Positions 7,881 through 16,595 of a DNA stretch of 64,000 nt are shown here, piece after piece. Location of the stretch: NCBI RefSeq assembly GCF_003990645.1, contig NZ_RYZK01000002.1, forward strand, positions 62,001 to 126,000, written 5' to 3'. The position numbers and the translations under genes are program-made. Under the pieces are notes generated by a model. The model saw only the letters and a program-made list of their open reading frames with translations. It did no database searches and had not been told where the DNA came from. Every line of letters begins with the position of its first letter. Position 1 is the first letter of the stretch. Source of the stretch: Shimia sediminis. GTDB lineage: Bacteria; Pseudomonadota; Alphaproteobacteria; Rhodobacterales; Rhodobacteraceae.

Positions 7881-9260
7881 CTAAGCCTTGAGCTCGGCTT
7901 CGACCTCTTGCAAGGCGTCTTCGATGATGTCGAACATCTCGTCGATCTGCTCGATCGTAATGATGAGCGGTGGCGAGAATACCGCCATATTTATCAGAGG
8001 ACGCACGATCAGACCACGTGCTTCGCAGGCTGCGTCGATCTTGTTGCCCAGCGTGCGCTCGGCCTCGAGGTCTTCGGCTTTGCCTTCGATACAACCCAAA
8101 AGACCCATACCACGTACGTCACCAACGATGTCGTACTTCACCAGCTCAGCCAAGCGTTTCTGGAAATGAGGGCTCACGGAGCGTACGTGCTCCAGAATGC
8201 CTTCGTCTTCGAAGATTTCGATGTTTTTCAGGGCAGCTACACAGCTGACCGGATGGCCGGAATAGGTGTATCCGTTTGTATAGCTCGATGGCTCGCCCAG
8301 ATGGCTCATTGCCTCCAGCACGTGATCGGCAATGATACAGGCGCCAAGCGGCAGATAGCCCGACGTCAGACCCTTGGCGCAGGTGATCATGTCAGGCTGA
8401 ATGCCAAACACCTCTTCCGACGCGAACCAATGTCCCAGCCGGCCAAAACCGGTTACCACTTCGTCCGAAATGTAAAGAATGTCGTTAGCCTTGCAAATCT
8501 CCCACGTCCGCTTGTGATAGCCAGGGGCAGGAACGATTACACCGCCAGAAGACAGGATCGGCTCAGCAATGAAGGCCCCAATCCTGTCGGCCCCGATTTC
8601 TGCAATGGCGTTCTCTAGATCCGCGACTTTCTCGTCGCAAAACGCCTCAACGCTTTGCCCTGCCGCTCGACGATAGGGATTCACGTCGGGCAAGAAATGC
8701 ACCAACCGGGATTCAAAGTCGAAATGGCTTTTGTCGCGCTCTTTACCGGTTACCGAATGCGCCAGATAGGTCGAGCCATGATAGCCTTTTTCCCGTGCAA
8801 GGATCATCTTTTTTTCCGGCAGACCGCGGCGGTTGTTATAGTACATCATCGTCCGGAGCGCCGTGTCCACAGCGGTTGAGCCACCGGTTGTGAAGAACAC
8901 ATTGTTCAGGTCACCGGGCGCCATGTCGGCGATTTTCTTGGCCAGGACCGCAGAAGGTTCGGTCACGTTTGTAAAGGGCGAGGTGTAAGGCAGCTTCATG
9001 ACCTGGGCGGCAATGGCCTCTGCCATGTCCCGGCGGCCATACCCGATCTGGGTGCACCACATGCCCGCAGGGCCATCAATATAGCGCTTGCCTTGTGCAT
9101 CCCACATGTAGATGCCGTCAGCCGTGTCTATGAGCATATTGTCATAGTCACGCCAGTCATCCATTGCTGCCCATGGGTGAATCTGATGCTCGCGATCCCA
9201 CTGGAGCAGAGTTTCGGCACTGGGTTCATTCGAACCGGTGATTTTGCTCAGTTCGGTCAT
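7881..9260 (-). CDS. Class III (omega) aminotransferase, PLP-dependent
   Basis: 459-residue fold-type I PLP enzyme. ATG 9260 is chosen (AGGA seven bases upstream); the longer frame to 9275 needs a TTG without a site. The cofactor-binding GGSTAVDTAL segment, the SDEVVTGFGRLG aspartate region and the Schiff-base lysine in CAKGLTSGYLPLGA are all present, so it should be active. Relatives transfer amino groups from beta-alanine, putrescine, taurine or similar omega-amines to pyruvate or 2-oxoglutarate. It is the last gene of a four-gene leftward operon starting at 13648, 20 bases after the GcvT-like gene. It may process the primary amine left after demethylation. Confidence 0.88.
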   Translation of the reverse strand: MTELSKITGSNEPSAETLLQWDREHQIHPWAAMDDWRDYDNMLIDTADGIYMWDAQGKRYIDGPAGMWCTQIGYGRRDMAEAIAAQVMKLPYTSPFTNVTEPSAVLAKKIADMAPGDLNNVFFTTGGSTAVDTALRTMMYYNNRRGLPEKKMILAREKGYHGSTYLAHSVTGKERDKSHFDFESRLVHFLPDVNPYRRAAGQSVEAFCDEKVADLENAIAEIGADRIGAFIAEPILSSGGVIVPAPGYHKRTWEICKANDILYISDEVVTGFGRLGHWFASEEVFGIQPDMITCAKGLTSGYLPLGACIIADHVLEAMSHLGEPSSYTNGYTYSGHPVSCVAALKNIEIFEDEGILEHVRSVSPHFQKRLAELVKYDIVGDVRGMGLLGCIEGKAEDLEAERTLGNKIDAACEARGLIVRPLINMAVFSPPLIITIEQIDEMFDIIEDALQEVEAELKA

Positions 9261-9280
9261 TTTTAATCCTGTCAACTGGA

Positions 9281-10468
9281 TCAGAACGGTCTTGGCGGCG
9301 TGGCCCTGGACCGGTCATTGATAAAGAATGGTTTGTCCTCGAAGGTCACGGGCACCAAGCGTTTGTCCCACACTCCCTCTTCGAATACGTAGATTTCAGC
9401 CCAGAGATCATCGGTTATGGAATAACCGTACGGCGCCTTAAACTCGGCAAGTGCGATGTTGCGTTTGGTGGTCGGAGACCACACACCGGATGTAACATGG
9501 CCAACCTCTTTCTTTTTCTTGTAGTACAGCAGGGCACCATCGGCTGGCTTGAACCCGGCCAGGTCAATCTTGCGCAGAACGTGTCGTGGTCCCGCGTCTT
9601 TTTGCTTCAAAAGCGCGCGGCGGCCGTTGAAGTGCCCTTTGTCAAAATGTACGAGCTTTTCAAAACCCAACTCTATCGGGCTGCGGCCACGATGCAGACG
9701 CATGGCTGTGTGAACGGGCTGAAAATCAATTCCAGCCGCGATAAAACCGGCTTCGATCCGGCAAATGTTCAGGGCCTCATACCCGATGGCACGCAGGCCC
9801 CAGTGATCGCCCGCGGCCCACAGGCGATCCCAGAGTTCAGCGATCTTGTCCCAACTGGTCCAAAGCTCATACCCAAGGTCGCCGGTAAATCCGGTACGCG
9901 ATATCCATAGACCGGGCTCGACCTCTGCCATATCGAAGGGCTTTAGCGCACCTGCTACGGTCAGACCTGCATCACTTAGCAGGGAAAAGGTCGTTGGCCC
10001 CTGTAACGACACACCCGCGACTTGGTGGCTTTCGTCGACGATGTCGACATCGAAACCCCATGCCGTATCAAGAATCCAGCTGTGCATCGTTTCCTGACAG
10101 CAGATACGAAAGTCGCTGTCAGAAAAGCGGAACACAGTGCCGTCATCGATCACCATACCCTCTTCGTCACACCACAGCGCATACCCTACCCGATTGTCGC
10201 GCATACGGCTGACATCACGTGTGACCATGCGATTCACCACCCGCAGCGCGTCCGGTCCCGTGACCCGGTACTTGTGCATCGGTGATATGTCGAACAATGT
10301 TGATTGGTTGCGGATCGCGAAATACTCAAACTCGACCGTGTCCAGAACAAGCGGCGAAATGAACCCTGCCCAATTGGTCCAGCTCTTGGCGGTACTGAGA
10401 TCTTCCAACCGCGTCTGGAGCGGTGTTGGGATGACGCCGATAGGTACTGCAGTCGGTAGCTGGTTCAT
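9281..10468 (-). CDS. GcvT-family aminomethyltransferase-like protein
   Basis: 395 residues starting at ATG 10468, whose first bases overlap the stop of the upstream FAD gene (ATGA); longer frames lack similarity. The GcvT fold is recognisable from FDISPMHKYRVTGPDA near residue 60, a GLQ-like VSLQGPTT segment, TGFTGDLGYEL (about residue 200) and LGFEKLVHFDKG. Family members use tetrahydrofolate to accept one-carbon units from glycine, sarcosine, dimethylglycine or dimethylsulfoniopropionate. Next to two FAD oxidoreductases and a dimethylglycine-dehydrogenase-like protein, it is best read as the folate acceptor for methyl or formaldehyde-level carbon. Whether it is a true T-protein or a substrate-specific demethylase cannot be decided from sequence alone. 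Confidence 0.82.
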   Translation of the reverse strand: MNQLPTAVPIGVIPTPLQTRLEDLSTAKSWTNWAGFISPLVLDTVEFEYFAIRNQSTLFDISPMHKYRVTGPDALRVVNRMVTRDVSRMRDNRVGYALWCDEEGMVIDDGTVFRFSDSDFRICCQETMHSWILDTAWGFDVDIVDESHQVAGVSLQGPTTFSLLSDAGLTVAGALKPFDMAEVEPGLWISRTGFTGDLGYELWTSWDKIAELWDRLWAAGDHWGLRAIGYEALNICRIEAGFIAAGIDFQPVHTAMRLHRGRSPIELGFEKLVHFDKGHFNGRRALLKQKDAGPRHVLRKIDLAGFKPADGALLYYKKKKEVGHVTSGVWSPTTKRNIALAEFKAPYGYSITDDLWAEIYVFEEGVWDKRLVPVTFEDKPFFINDRSRATPPRPF

Positions 10469-12000
10469 GACAACACCCCGTCTTTGAGAAGTTGGATCGC
10501 ACTGTTGCGCCCCGGCAACCCTGTCACATCGCCCCCGGGATGGGCTGATGCGCCACACAGATAGAGCCCCTGTACCGCAAATCCATAATGAGCCAGGCCA
10601 TTCACTGGCCGCACGGTCAGGATCTGGTCCACGCCCATTTCGGCATGATGCCAATGCCCGCCGGGTGCGCCTGTCAGCTCTTCGATATCCGCAGGCGTCA
10701 ACAGGTCGGCACGTTCGATGGAAGCTGACACCCCGGGCATATAGACCTCAAGTTGTGCGACCACCGTGTCGATGACCTGTTGGCGCTTTGCCTCATCCCA
10801 ACCGCCCTCGGGCGTGTGAGGAATGTGCTGCACGTTGAGCGAGAGGATGTGTTGGCCTTTCGCAGCAAGATCAGGATCGCTCGGCGTCAGGATAACCGCT
10901 TCGATCACGGGTGCGGCAGGCAGCTCATTGTACTTGGCGGGATTGAACGACCGCTCGACAACGGCAGCAGAAGGCGCAATCAGAAAACGCGACCTCATCT
11001 GCTCACGGCTCAGACCTACGATCGATGGCGCATCCTTAAGAACGAGGCTCAGCTTGGCCACAGTCCCTTTGCAGCGGGTGTTTCGGATACGTCGCGCAGC
11101 TTCGACATCAAAGTGTTCGACCCCGGCCATCTGCATAACTGCCTGCGGGCCGGTCGACGCCATCACGGTTCGTGCCGCGATGTGCGTTCCATCCTCAAGC
11201 TCTACGCCTGTGGCCTTGTCATCCTCGACCAGGATTCGTTTCACACCCTGCCCTGTCCGCACCTCGGCACCGGCTGTTCTGGCCGCCGACTCAAAGGCAC
11301 AAACCACCGCCTCCATGCCCCCCTTGGGCAAATAAGCCTCTCCGCCCTGCCCCAGCCGATACATCAGATTGAACACGGTACCCGGTGAACGTGGGCCAAC
11401 ATAGTTCCCCCTTACGGCATCCGCACAAAGCGCACCCGCCAGCGGACCATCAGGCATTTCATCGAGCACTAGGTCATAAGCATTCGTCAGGATCACACGC
11501 AGAAATTCGTTCATGTCCTTCTTGCCAAGAAGCTTGAGGTTCAGGCCCAGCTTGGCAAGCCCAGCCAATTCGCCCAGCGTCGCAAGGCTGGTCAGCCCAC
11601 CGTCGAGTTTGGGCGGTGAATGGCTCGAGAGCTGCCCCAACAACGCTGCGAATTTCTTAAGCCGCGAGGTCAGCTCCACATAGGCCACTGCATCGGGATG
11701 CGTGGTGCCATCCGCAAACCGGACAGTATCGCCAGCAATCTCGACATGTTTGCCGTCTTCGACCAGAGATACCGTTGCAAGCGGTTTGCCATCAGCCAAA
11801 CCCTTCAGGCCCAACTCTCGCACCACCTTCGGGTGCAGGTTGTAAAGAAGATGGGCAACCTCACGCGCCATCCCGCCCAACTGCTCCGATTTTTCGATCA
11901 CGCAGACCGACTTACCCTTCTTTGCAAGAGTAGCAGCCGCGGTCAGGCCATTGTGCCCGCCGCCGATCACCAGCACGTCATAGGTTGCAGAAACTGTCAT
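10465..12000 (-). CDS. FAD-dependent oxidoreductase (phytoene-desaturase fold), copy 1
   Basis: 511 residues. The N-terminal dinucleotide-binding motif VLVIGGGHNGLTAAATLAKK is followed by an acidic IEK. A C-terminal FAD-contact segment reads LYLCGASAHPGGDVTGLPG. GAGGG-type Shine-Dalgarno text (GAGGGCAATC) precedes the ATG at 12000. The architecture is that of COG1233-type NAD(P)/FAD oxidoreductases. In this cluster a role in amine oxidation is far more plausible than carotenoid synthesis, because no carotenoid genes are nearby. It is second in the leftward operon; it starts 10 bases after copy 2 ends and overlaps the GcvT-like start by four bases. Confidence 0.85.
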   Translation of the reverse strand: MTVSATYDVLVIGGGHNGLTAAATLAKKGKSVCVIEKSEQLGGMAREVAHLLYNLHPKVVRELGLKGLADGKPLATVSLVEDGKHVEIAGDTVRFADGTTHPDAVAYVELTSRLKKFAALLGQLSSHSPPKLDGGLTSLATLGELAGLAKLGLNLKLLGKKDMNEFLRVILTNAYDLVLDEMPDGPLAGALCADAVRGNYVGPRSPGTVFNLMYRLGQGGEAYLPKGGMEAVVCAFESAARTAGAEVRTGQGVKRILVEDDKATGVELEDGTHIAARTVMASTGPQAVMQMAGVEHFDVEAARRIRNTRCKGTVAKLSLVLKDAPSIVGLSREQMRSRFLIAPSAAVVERSFNPAKYNELPAAPVIEAVILTPSDPDLAAKGQHILSLNVQHIPHTPEGGWDEAKRQQVIDTVVAQLEVYMPGVSASIERADLLTPADIEELTGAPGGHWHHAEMGVDQILTVRPVNGLAHYGFAVQGLYLCGASAHPGGDVTGLPGRNSAIQLLKDGVLS

Positions 12001-12010
12001 GATTGCCCTC

Positions 12011-13648
12011 TTATGCCGCGTGGCTGGGCATCAGGTTGCCCTTGCCAACGTTGCGAAGAATTTCACGTGCCGCATTGGCGCCCGGAGCAGCCATTACCCC
12101 TCCGCCCGGATGCGCCGACGAACCGACCAGATACATGCCGTCGATTGGAGTTCTGTACTGGGAGTAACCCGGCACCGGACGGTTGAACAAAAGCTGATCA
12201 AAGGTCAGCTCGCCCTGGAAAATGTTACCTTCGGTAAGGCCGACTTCGTTTTCAATGTCCCAAGGCGTGCGAATTTCAGCGTGCAAAACATGTTTGCGAA
12301 TGTCCGGCATTGCGATTTCGATCTTGTCGAACACGCAATCTGCAAACTGCTTGCGGGTCTCGTCATTCCAGTTCTCTCCCGACCGGATCCCATTCACCTC
12401 AAGATCATAGGGCGCGTACTGCACGAATACTGTCATCATATGCTTGCCAGGAGGTGCCATTGTCGGGTCAATCTGACTGGGGATCAGCATGTCGAAATAG
12501 GGCTGCTGCGACCAGCGCCCCTCTTTCCAGTCGTCATAAGCGCGCTCAAGCTCGTTAAGAGACTGAGAGCAATGCATATCACCGCGCAGGAACGGCGCGC
12601 CCTTGGGGGCGGCAGGAAACTCGGGCAGAGCATCCAATGCGATGTTCAACTTGCCCGACGACCCTCGGATCTTGAACCGCTTCACTGCGCGCGTGAAATC
12701 CTCTGGCAGATGCTTTTCCTCTGTATGCTCCAGAAATGTCCGCTTCACATCCATGTTCGACGCCACGATCGGCGCCTCGTAGGTGTCTCCGTTTTCCAAT
12801 GCGACGCCTGTGATCCTGCCGTCTTTCACAAGAAACTCATCCACACCCGAGCCAGTAACGATTGTTCCGCCAGCCTCTTCGAGACACGCACCCAGCGCAT
12901 TTGCGATCGCACCCATCCCGCCACGGGCAAAGCCCCAAGCCCCGATCGAGCCGTCAACATCCCCCATGTAGTGGTGCAAAAGGACATAGGCCGTACCGGG
13001 CGAATAGACGCCAAGACCCGTGCCAATGATCCCCGCCCCGGCGATATGGGCCTTGATGAGATCGCTTTCAAAATGCTCGTCGAGAAAGTCACCAATCGAC
13101 ATGGTCCAAAAGCGCAATGTCTCGCCCAGTTCGCGCGCTCCTAGACCGTGCGCCTTTTTCAGGAGAAACAGCAATTCGTTCAGGTCACGAGGCCTCAACG
13201 AAGACGGGTCAGGCGCGTTTCTCAGCAGGAACGGCCGAATGAAACGACATTGACGAATAACCGTTTGGCTGAAGCGCTCATAAGCATCCACATCTGCGGG
13301 GCTGTGACGGAACATCTCGCGACGCAACGCATCGTGATCCGAGTAGTAGGCAAAGTAATCGCCATCCGGAGTAAAGCTTGCGCCACCTTCATAGGGGATG
13401 ACCTGCAAGCCAAATCGCGGCAATTCAAGGTCGCGCACGATTTCGCGGCGAAGCAGCGAACAAACGTACGAACAGTTGGAGTAGGTCCAGCCGTCATGCA
13501 ACGAGCGGCTCACCGAAGCGCCCCCGATCCAGTCGTTCTTTTCTACCACCAATACCTTGAGACCGGCCTTGGCCAGATAACAAGCCGTTGTCAGACCGTT
13601 GTGCCCGGCACCTGCGATAATCGCATCAAATTTGTCGTGTTGGCCCAT
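12011..13648 (-). CDS. FAD-dependent oxidoreductase (phytoene-desaturase fold), copy 2
   Basis: 545 residues, first gene of the leftward operon. The FAD motif IIAGAGHNGLTTACYLAKAG is followed by VVEKNDWIGGAS, and the C-terminus has YLVGSSAHPGGGVMAAPG. It is a distant paralogue of the next gene (511 residues), with matching N- and C-terminal flavin motifs, so the two may form a heteromeric enzyme. ATG 13648 has AGGGGAGTCTC upstream. The divergent TetR gene and operator site 3 lie 59-157 bases upstream. The substrate is unknown; oxidation of a C-N or adjacent C-C bond of a methylated amine is inferred from context. Confidence 0.85.
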   Translation of the reverse strand: MGQHDKFDAIIAGAGHNGLTTACYLAKAGLKVLVVEKNDWIGGASVSRSLHDGWTYSNCSYVCSLLRREIVRDLELPRFGLQVIPYEGGASFTPDGDYFAYYSDHDALRREMFRHSPADVDAYERFSQTVIRQCRFIRPFLLRNAPDPSSLRPRDLNELLFLLKKAHGLGARELGETLRFWTMSIGDFLDEHFESDLIKAHIAGAGIIGTGLGVYSPGTAYVLLHHYMGDVDGSIGAWGFARGGMGAIANALGACLEEAGGTIVTGSGVDEFLVKDGRITGVALENGDTYEAPIVASNMDVKRTFLEHTEEKHLPEDFTRAVKRFKIRGSSGKLNIALDALPEFPAAPKGAPFLRGDMHCSQSLNELERAYDDWKEGRWSQQPYFDMLIPSQIDPTMAPPGKHMMTVFVQYAPYDLEVNGIRSGENWNDETRKQFADCVFDKIEIAMPDIRKHVLHAEIRTPWDIENEVGLTEGNIFQGELTFDQLLFNRPVPGYSQYRTPIDGMYLVGSSAHPGGGVMAAPGANAAREILRNVGKGNLMPSHAA

Positions 13649-13706
13649 GAGACTCCCCTTGCGTGCACAGACTGTAGGGGATCGCCAAATGCCGGTCTAG
13701 AGTTTT

Positions 13707-13720
13707 TTTGAGCGCTTAAA
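13707..13720. promoter_or_regulatory. Palindromic operator, site 3 (TTTGAGCGCTTAAA)
   Basis: This is a near-perfect copy (one mismatch) of the 14-bp palindrome at 697 and 5719. It lies between the leftward catabolic operon (start 13648) and the TetR gene (start 13806). Position and sequence suggest autoregulation of the TetR protein together with control of the oxidoreductase operon. Confidence 0.75.
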
Positions 13721-13805
13721 CAAATTTATTCCTAAACCCACGAAGGGGCTGACAGTCTGACGCTTATGTGAAAGAACAGCGTTGAGAACAAAAAGAGCTT
13801 TCGCA

Positions 13806-14447
13806 ATGACCGCACAGGAATTTCCGGGCAAGGGCCCGCGCAAGGAACGCAAGGAAAATGCTGACAAGCGTCGGCGGCAGCTTTTGGATGCAACGCTGCG
13901 TTCGGTCGAGCGTAATGGGTTGGCCAAAACGACATTGGCCACTGTCGCCAACGAGGCCGGCTTGTCGCAGGGTGTCGCTGTCTTCTACTACAAGTCCAAG
14001 AATGGCTTACTCATGGCCGCGCTGGAAGATCTGTATCTGCAATACGAAAACCACTGGCGCAAAGCACTTGTGTCTTCCGGAGACACACCAAAAGAACGCT
14101 TGCTGGCCTTGACTGATGCCGATTTCGACGAATCCATCTGCAACCGCGCGTCGCTCTCAATCTGGTTTGCCTTTTGGGGTGAACAGAACTTTACACCGCA
14201 ATATGCCAGCATCACCCAGCGATTTGACAACAACCGGACCGAAGCGATTGAAAAGGTTTGCCAGGAACTGTTCCCAACGGAAGACCGGGCAAAAGCTCAA
14301 GAATTGTCCCGTTGGATCGATACGCTGACCGACGGCTATTGGCAACGAATGCACCTTTTTCCGGAAAGCTGCTCACGCGAAATGGCCATCAAAGGCGCCC
14401 GCGACTTCATAGAGCGCATGCTGGAACCCTTTCCCGAACACAATTGA
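13806..14447 (+). CDS. BetI-like TetR-family transcriptional regulator
   Basis: 213 residues from ATG 13806 (an upstream TTG at 13782 is less likely). An N-terminal helix-turn-helix spans about residues 17-62: RRRQLLDATLRSVERNG, then TTLATVANEAGLSQGVAVFYYKSKNGLL. The C-terminal ligand domain has WFAFWGE and ends with a helix rich in acidic residues, resembling BetI, the choline-responsive repressor. It is divergent from the FAD-oxidoreductase operon. The same palindrome upstream of three operons of this island makes it the likely pathway regulator, probably a repressor relieved by the imported amine or a product. The ligand is inferred only. Confidence 0.88.
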   Translation: MTAQEFPGKGPRKERKENADKRRRQLLDATLRSVERNGLAKTTLATVANEAGLSQGVAVFYYKSKNGLLMAALEDLYLQYENHWRKALVSSGDTPKERLLALTDADFDESICNRASLSIWFAFWGEQNFTPQYASITQRFDNNRTEAIEKVCQELFPTEDRAKAQELSRWIDTLTDGYWQRMHLFPESCSREMAIKGARDFIERMLEPFPEHN

Positions 14448-14779
14448 CCTGACACCTGCCCCAAGACAACCAGACGGTGTTCTCGCAAACCACAGAACGA
14501 AGTGAAACCTGTAAGGGTCAAAGGACGTCGATGGTGATGTATTGGGCTGTTCTCGACCCCATTCAGACCCATTTACACGATAACGGTATAGCGATTTTTT
14601 GCCTGGATGTACGGCCGGTCATCGCCCTAGAGTAAGTGCAGGGCGCGCGAAGTAGGTTCACCACTGCTCATAGCGTCTCCTAGAGCAAAACACTCAATAT
14701 CAAAGCCCGCCCAGTGACAATCGGACAGGCCAGATAGTCTTCAAATGCAGCCCTTGCAAATCTGGGCCGCCAAACGGTG
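14448..14779. other. Intergenic region without recognised gene
   Basis: These 332 bases lie between the TetR stop and the convergent permease stop. Short frames on both strands have no recognisable similarity or start sites. No clear hairpin terminator was found by eye. Confidence 0.5.
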
Positions 14780-15541
14780 TCAGTGTTCGGCTTTCGGGAT
14801 GTAGTGCAGCAACTTTGCCTCGACATATGTCACGACAGAGTAGAGCAGAATACCGATCAGGGTCAGCAAAAGAATCGCATTGAAAACCATCGCCGCATTC
14901 GCCTGGCCTTCGCCATAAGAGATGAGAAATCCCAACCCCGTGTTGCCGCCGACCAGTTCGCCCACCGTGACGCCAATCACGGCTAAAGTAGACCCAATGC
15001 GCAAACCAGCCATCAAGGCAGGCAGCGTCGAGGGAAACTCGATCTTCCAGAAAATCTGCATGCGTGTCAGGTTGTAGGCTCGCGCCAGGTTGATGATATC
15101 GCGGTCTACTGTTTTCATCGCCTGTAGGACGTTGACAAGAATGGGGAAGAAGACAATCAGGATCGTCACCAAGAGCTTTGGCCAGAACGTAAAGCCGAAC
15201 CACATAATGAATAGCGGTGCAAAGGCCACTTTTGGTGCAATCTGAAGGGCCAGAATATACGGAGATAGAACTCTTTCCCAGAACTCAGACAGTCCTAGCA
15301 GGTAACCAATCGCGGCCCCCATGGCGCTGCCGATACTAAAGCCGACCAGCGTCATCCAGAATGTCGATAGCGAGTGTCCCACAAGGTTGTCCAACCGCAG
15401 CATGCGAAACATTTCTTCCAGGCACAGACTTGCTGTGGGGATAATGTACTGGGGAATACCGAACACAGGCGGCAAGATTTCCCATAGAGCGAGAAAAACA
15501 ATGGCGACCAGGGCGGTCATCAAGGCGATGGGGGCTTTCAT
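14780..15541 (-). CDS. NitT/TauT-type ABC transporter permease
   Basis: 253 residues from ATG 15541 (AAGGA nine bases upstream; longer starts at 15562/15565 lack a site). About six membrane helices are visible, with the characteristic loop DRDIINLARAYNLTRMQIFWK and LPALMAGLRIGSTLAVIGVTVGE, as in SsuC/TauC/ThiX-class permeases. It is last in a leftward operon ATPase - binding protein - permease, separated from the binding-protein gene by the hairpin at 15564-15593. In context it probably imports the substrate of the oxygenase pathway encoded divergently from 17690. Confidence 0.9.
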   Translation of the reverse strand: MKAPIALMTALVAIVFLALWEILPPVFGIPQYIIPTASLCLEEMFRMLRLDNLVGHSLSTFWMTLVGFSIGSAMGAAIGYLLGLSEFWERVLSPYILALQIAPKVAFAPLFIMWFGFTFWPKLLVTILIVFFPILVNVLQAMKTVDRDIINLARAYNLTRMQIFWKIEFPSTLPALMAGLRIGSTLAVIGVTVGELVGGNTGLGFLISYGEGQANAAMVFNAILLLTLIGILLYSVVTYVEAKLLHYIPKAEH

Positions 15542-15563
15542 GCGTATTGATCCTTCGAGCATC

Positions 15564-15593
15564 AAAACCGGGGAGCCCTTGGGCTACCCCGGT
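15564..15593 (-). terminator. Intra-operon stem-loop after binding-protein gene
   Basis: On the - strand, ACCGGGG-T-AGCCC pairs with GGGCT-CCCCGGT across a two-base loop (12 paired bases, one bulge), followed by TTTT. It lies just downstream of the binding-protein stop and upstream of the permease start. Such a partial terminator or mRNA-stabilising hairpin would raise binding-protein levels over permease levels. Confidence 0.7.
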
Positions 15594-15603
15594 ATGGAGG
15601 GCT

Positions 15604-16572
15604 TCAGTTCATAACAAACTGATTGGTGTATGCCTCTGCAACGGGAACAGCCTGGCGCACAATTTCGTTTGCCACGTAGAATTCCTGGACGTCTTGCAAG
15701 CGCGCTTCGTCCATCATACCGAACTGGTCACTGTCAGATCCGTAAACCAGATCGATGTAACTACGCATTATTCCTTCCATGATCTTTTCCTTGCCCTCAT
15801 GTTGAGGAACCGCAGCGACATAGTCTTTGGCCGCAGCTTCGGGATCAGCAATCACATCGCGATAGGCACGAACAGTAGCCTGTACAAAGGCCCGAACAAC
15901 CTCTGGACGCTCGGCAATCGCACTGTCCGATGCCAGAATGGCTTGTGCCATGGCCGGAAAGATATCGTTGATCGGAACAGTGACAATTTCGACACCTGCG
16001 CCCCGAATGGCCGCGGCCCATTCTGGAACACCGGACATTGCTTGGATGTCCCCCGAAATCATCAGTTTGATGATCCCTCCGGGTCCGACTGCTTGAATAT
16101 CAACATCATTCTTGCTCAGGCCGGCATCAGCAAGGACCGCCAGAAGGTTGTAGTAGGTGGTGTCCTTAAACGAGAGAACACCGATGGACTTGCCTTTAAG
16201 ATCGGCAATCGAGGTGATTCCTGCGTCAGTACGGTAGTTAATCTGGGTCAGCGCCTTGCTTCCAAGCACAGCGACACTTTTGACACCCAGCCCGTTGGCG
16301 CGCACGATCAGTGGGGTATCACCGATGCCACCGCCCAGGTCGGCATTGCCAACCGCAACTTGTTTCGCCACATCGGCGCCACCTTTACCAACCTGGAACG
16401 TCACGTCCAGTCCCGCCTCGGCATAATACCCACGGGCCTGCGCCAGCTTGAACGGAGCGAAGGCCGGCAAGAAGTCAGGCGCTGGAAAAAGATAGGTCAT
16501 CTTTTCCTGTGCCAGTGTGGTTGTTGCGAGAATGGACATCCCAATCCCGGCGATCAGTGTACGAAGTTTCAT
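15604..16572 (-). CDS. NitT/TauT-type ABC substrate-binding protein (NMT1/SsuA-like)
   Basis: 322 residues with a signal peptide (MKLRTLIAGIGMSILATTTLAQ, cleavage near residue 22). The mature region starts with LFPAPDFLPAFAPFKLAQARGYY, typical of SsuA/THI5-like binding proteins in which the opening strand and GYYAEAGLDV helix form the ligand site. AGGAGAC lies before the ATG at 16572. It sits between the ATPase and permease genes. Relatives bind sulfonates, nitrate, thiamine precursors or aromatic carboxylates; the last fits the neighbouring catabolic genes but is inferred. Confidence 0.9.
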   Translation of the reverse strand: MKLRTLIAGIGMSILATTTLAQEKMTYLFPAPDFLPAFAPFKLAQARGYYAEAGLDVTFQVGKGGADVAKQVAVGNADLGGGIGDTPLIVRANGLGVKSVAVLGSKALTQINYRTDAGITSIADLKGKSIGVLSFKDTTYYNLLAVLADAGLSKNDVDIQAVGPGGIIKLMISGDIQAMSGVPEWAAAIRGAGVEIVTVPINDIFPAMAQAILASDSAIAERPEVVRAFVQATVRAYRDVIADPEAAAKDYVAAVPQHEGKEKIMEGIMRSYIDLVYGSDSDQFGMMDEARLQDVQEFYVANEIVRQAVPVAEAYTNQFVMN

Positions 16573-16595
16573 TGACGGTCTCCTGTTAGATAGTT

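Noticed and set aside
7875-8618. 247-codon open frame on the + strand
   Set aside because: It is antisense to the aminotransferase gene, whose PLP motifs are intact.
9281-10468. Reading the GcvT-like protein as DMSP demethylase DmdA
   Set aside because: The fold is the same, but nothing else in the cluster concerns sulfur, and the neighbours are amine-catabolic genes.
11999-13144. 381-codon open frame on the + strand
   Set aside because: It lies opposite FAD oxidoreductase copy 2, which has clear flavin motifs and a ribosome site.
10465-13648. Carotenoid biosynthesis locus, from the phytoene-desaturase fold
   Set aside because: No phytoene synthase or other carotenoid gene is nearby, and the genes share an operon and operator with amine-catabolism genes.
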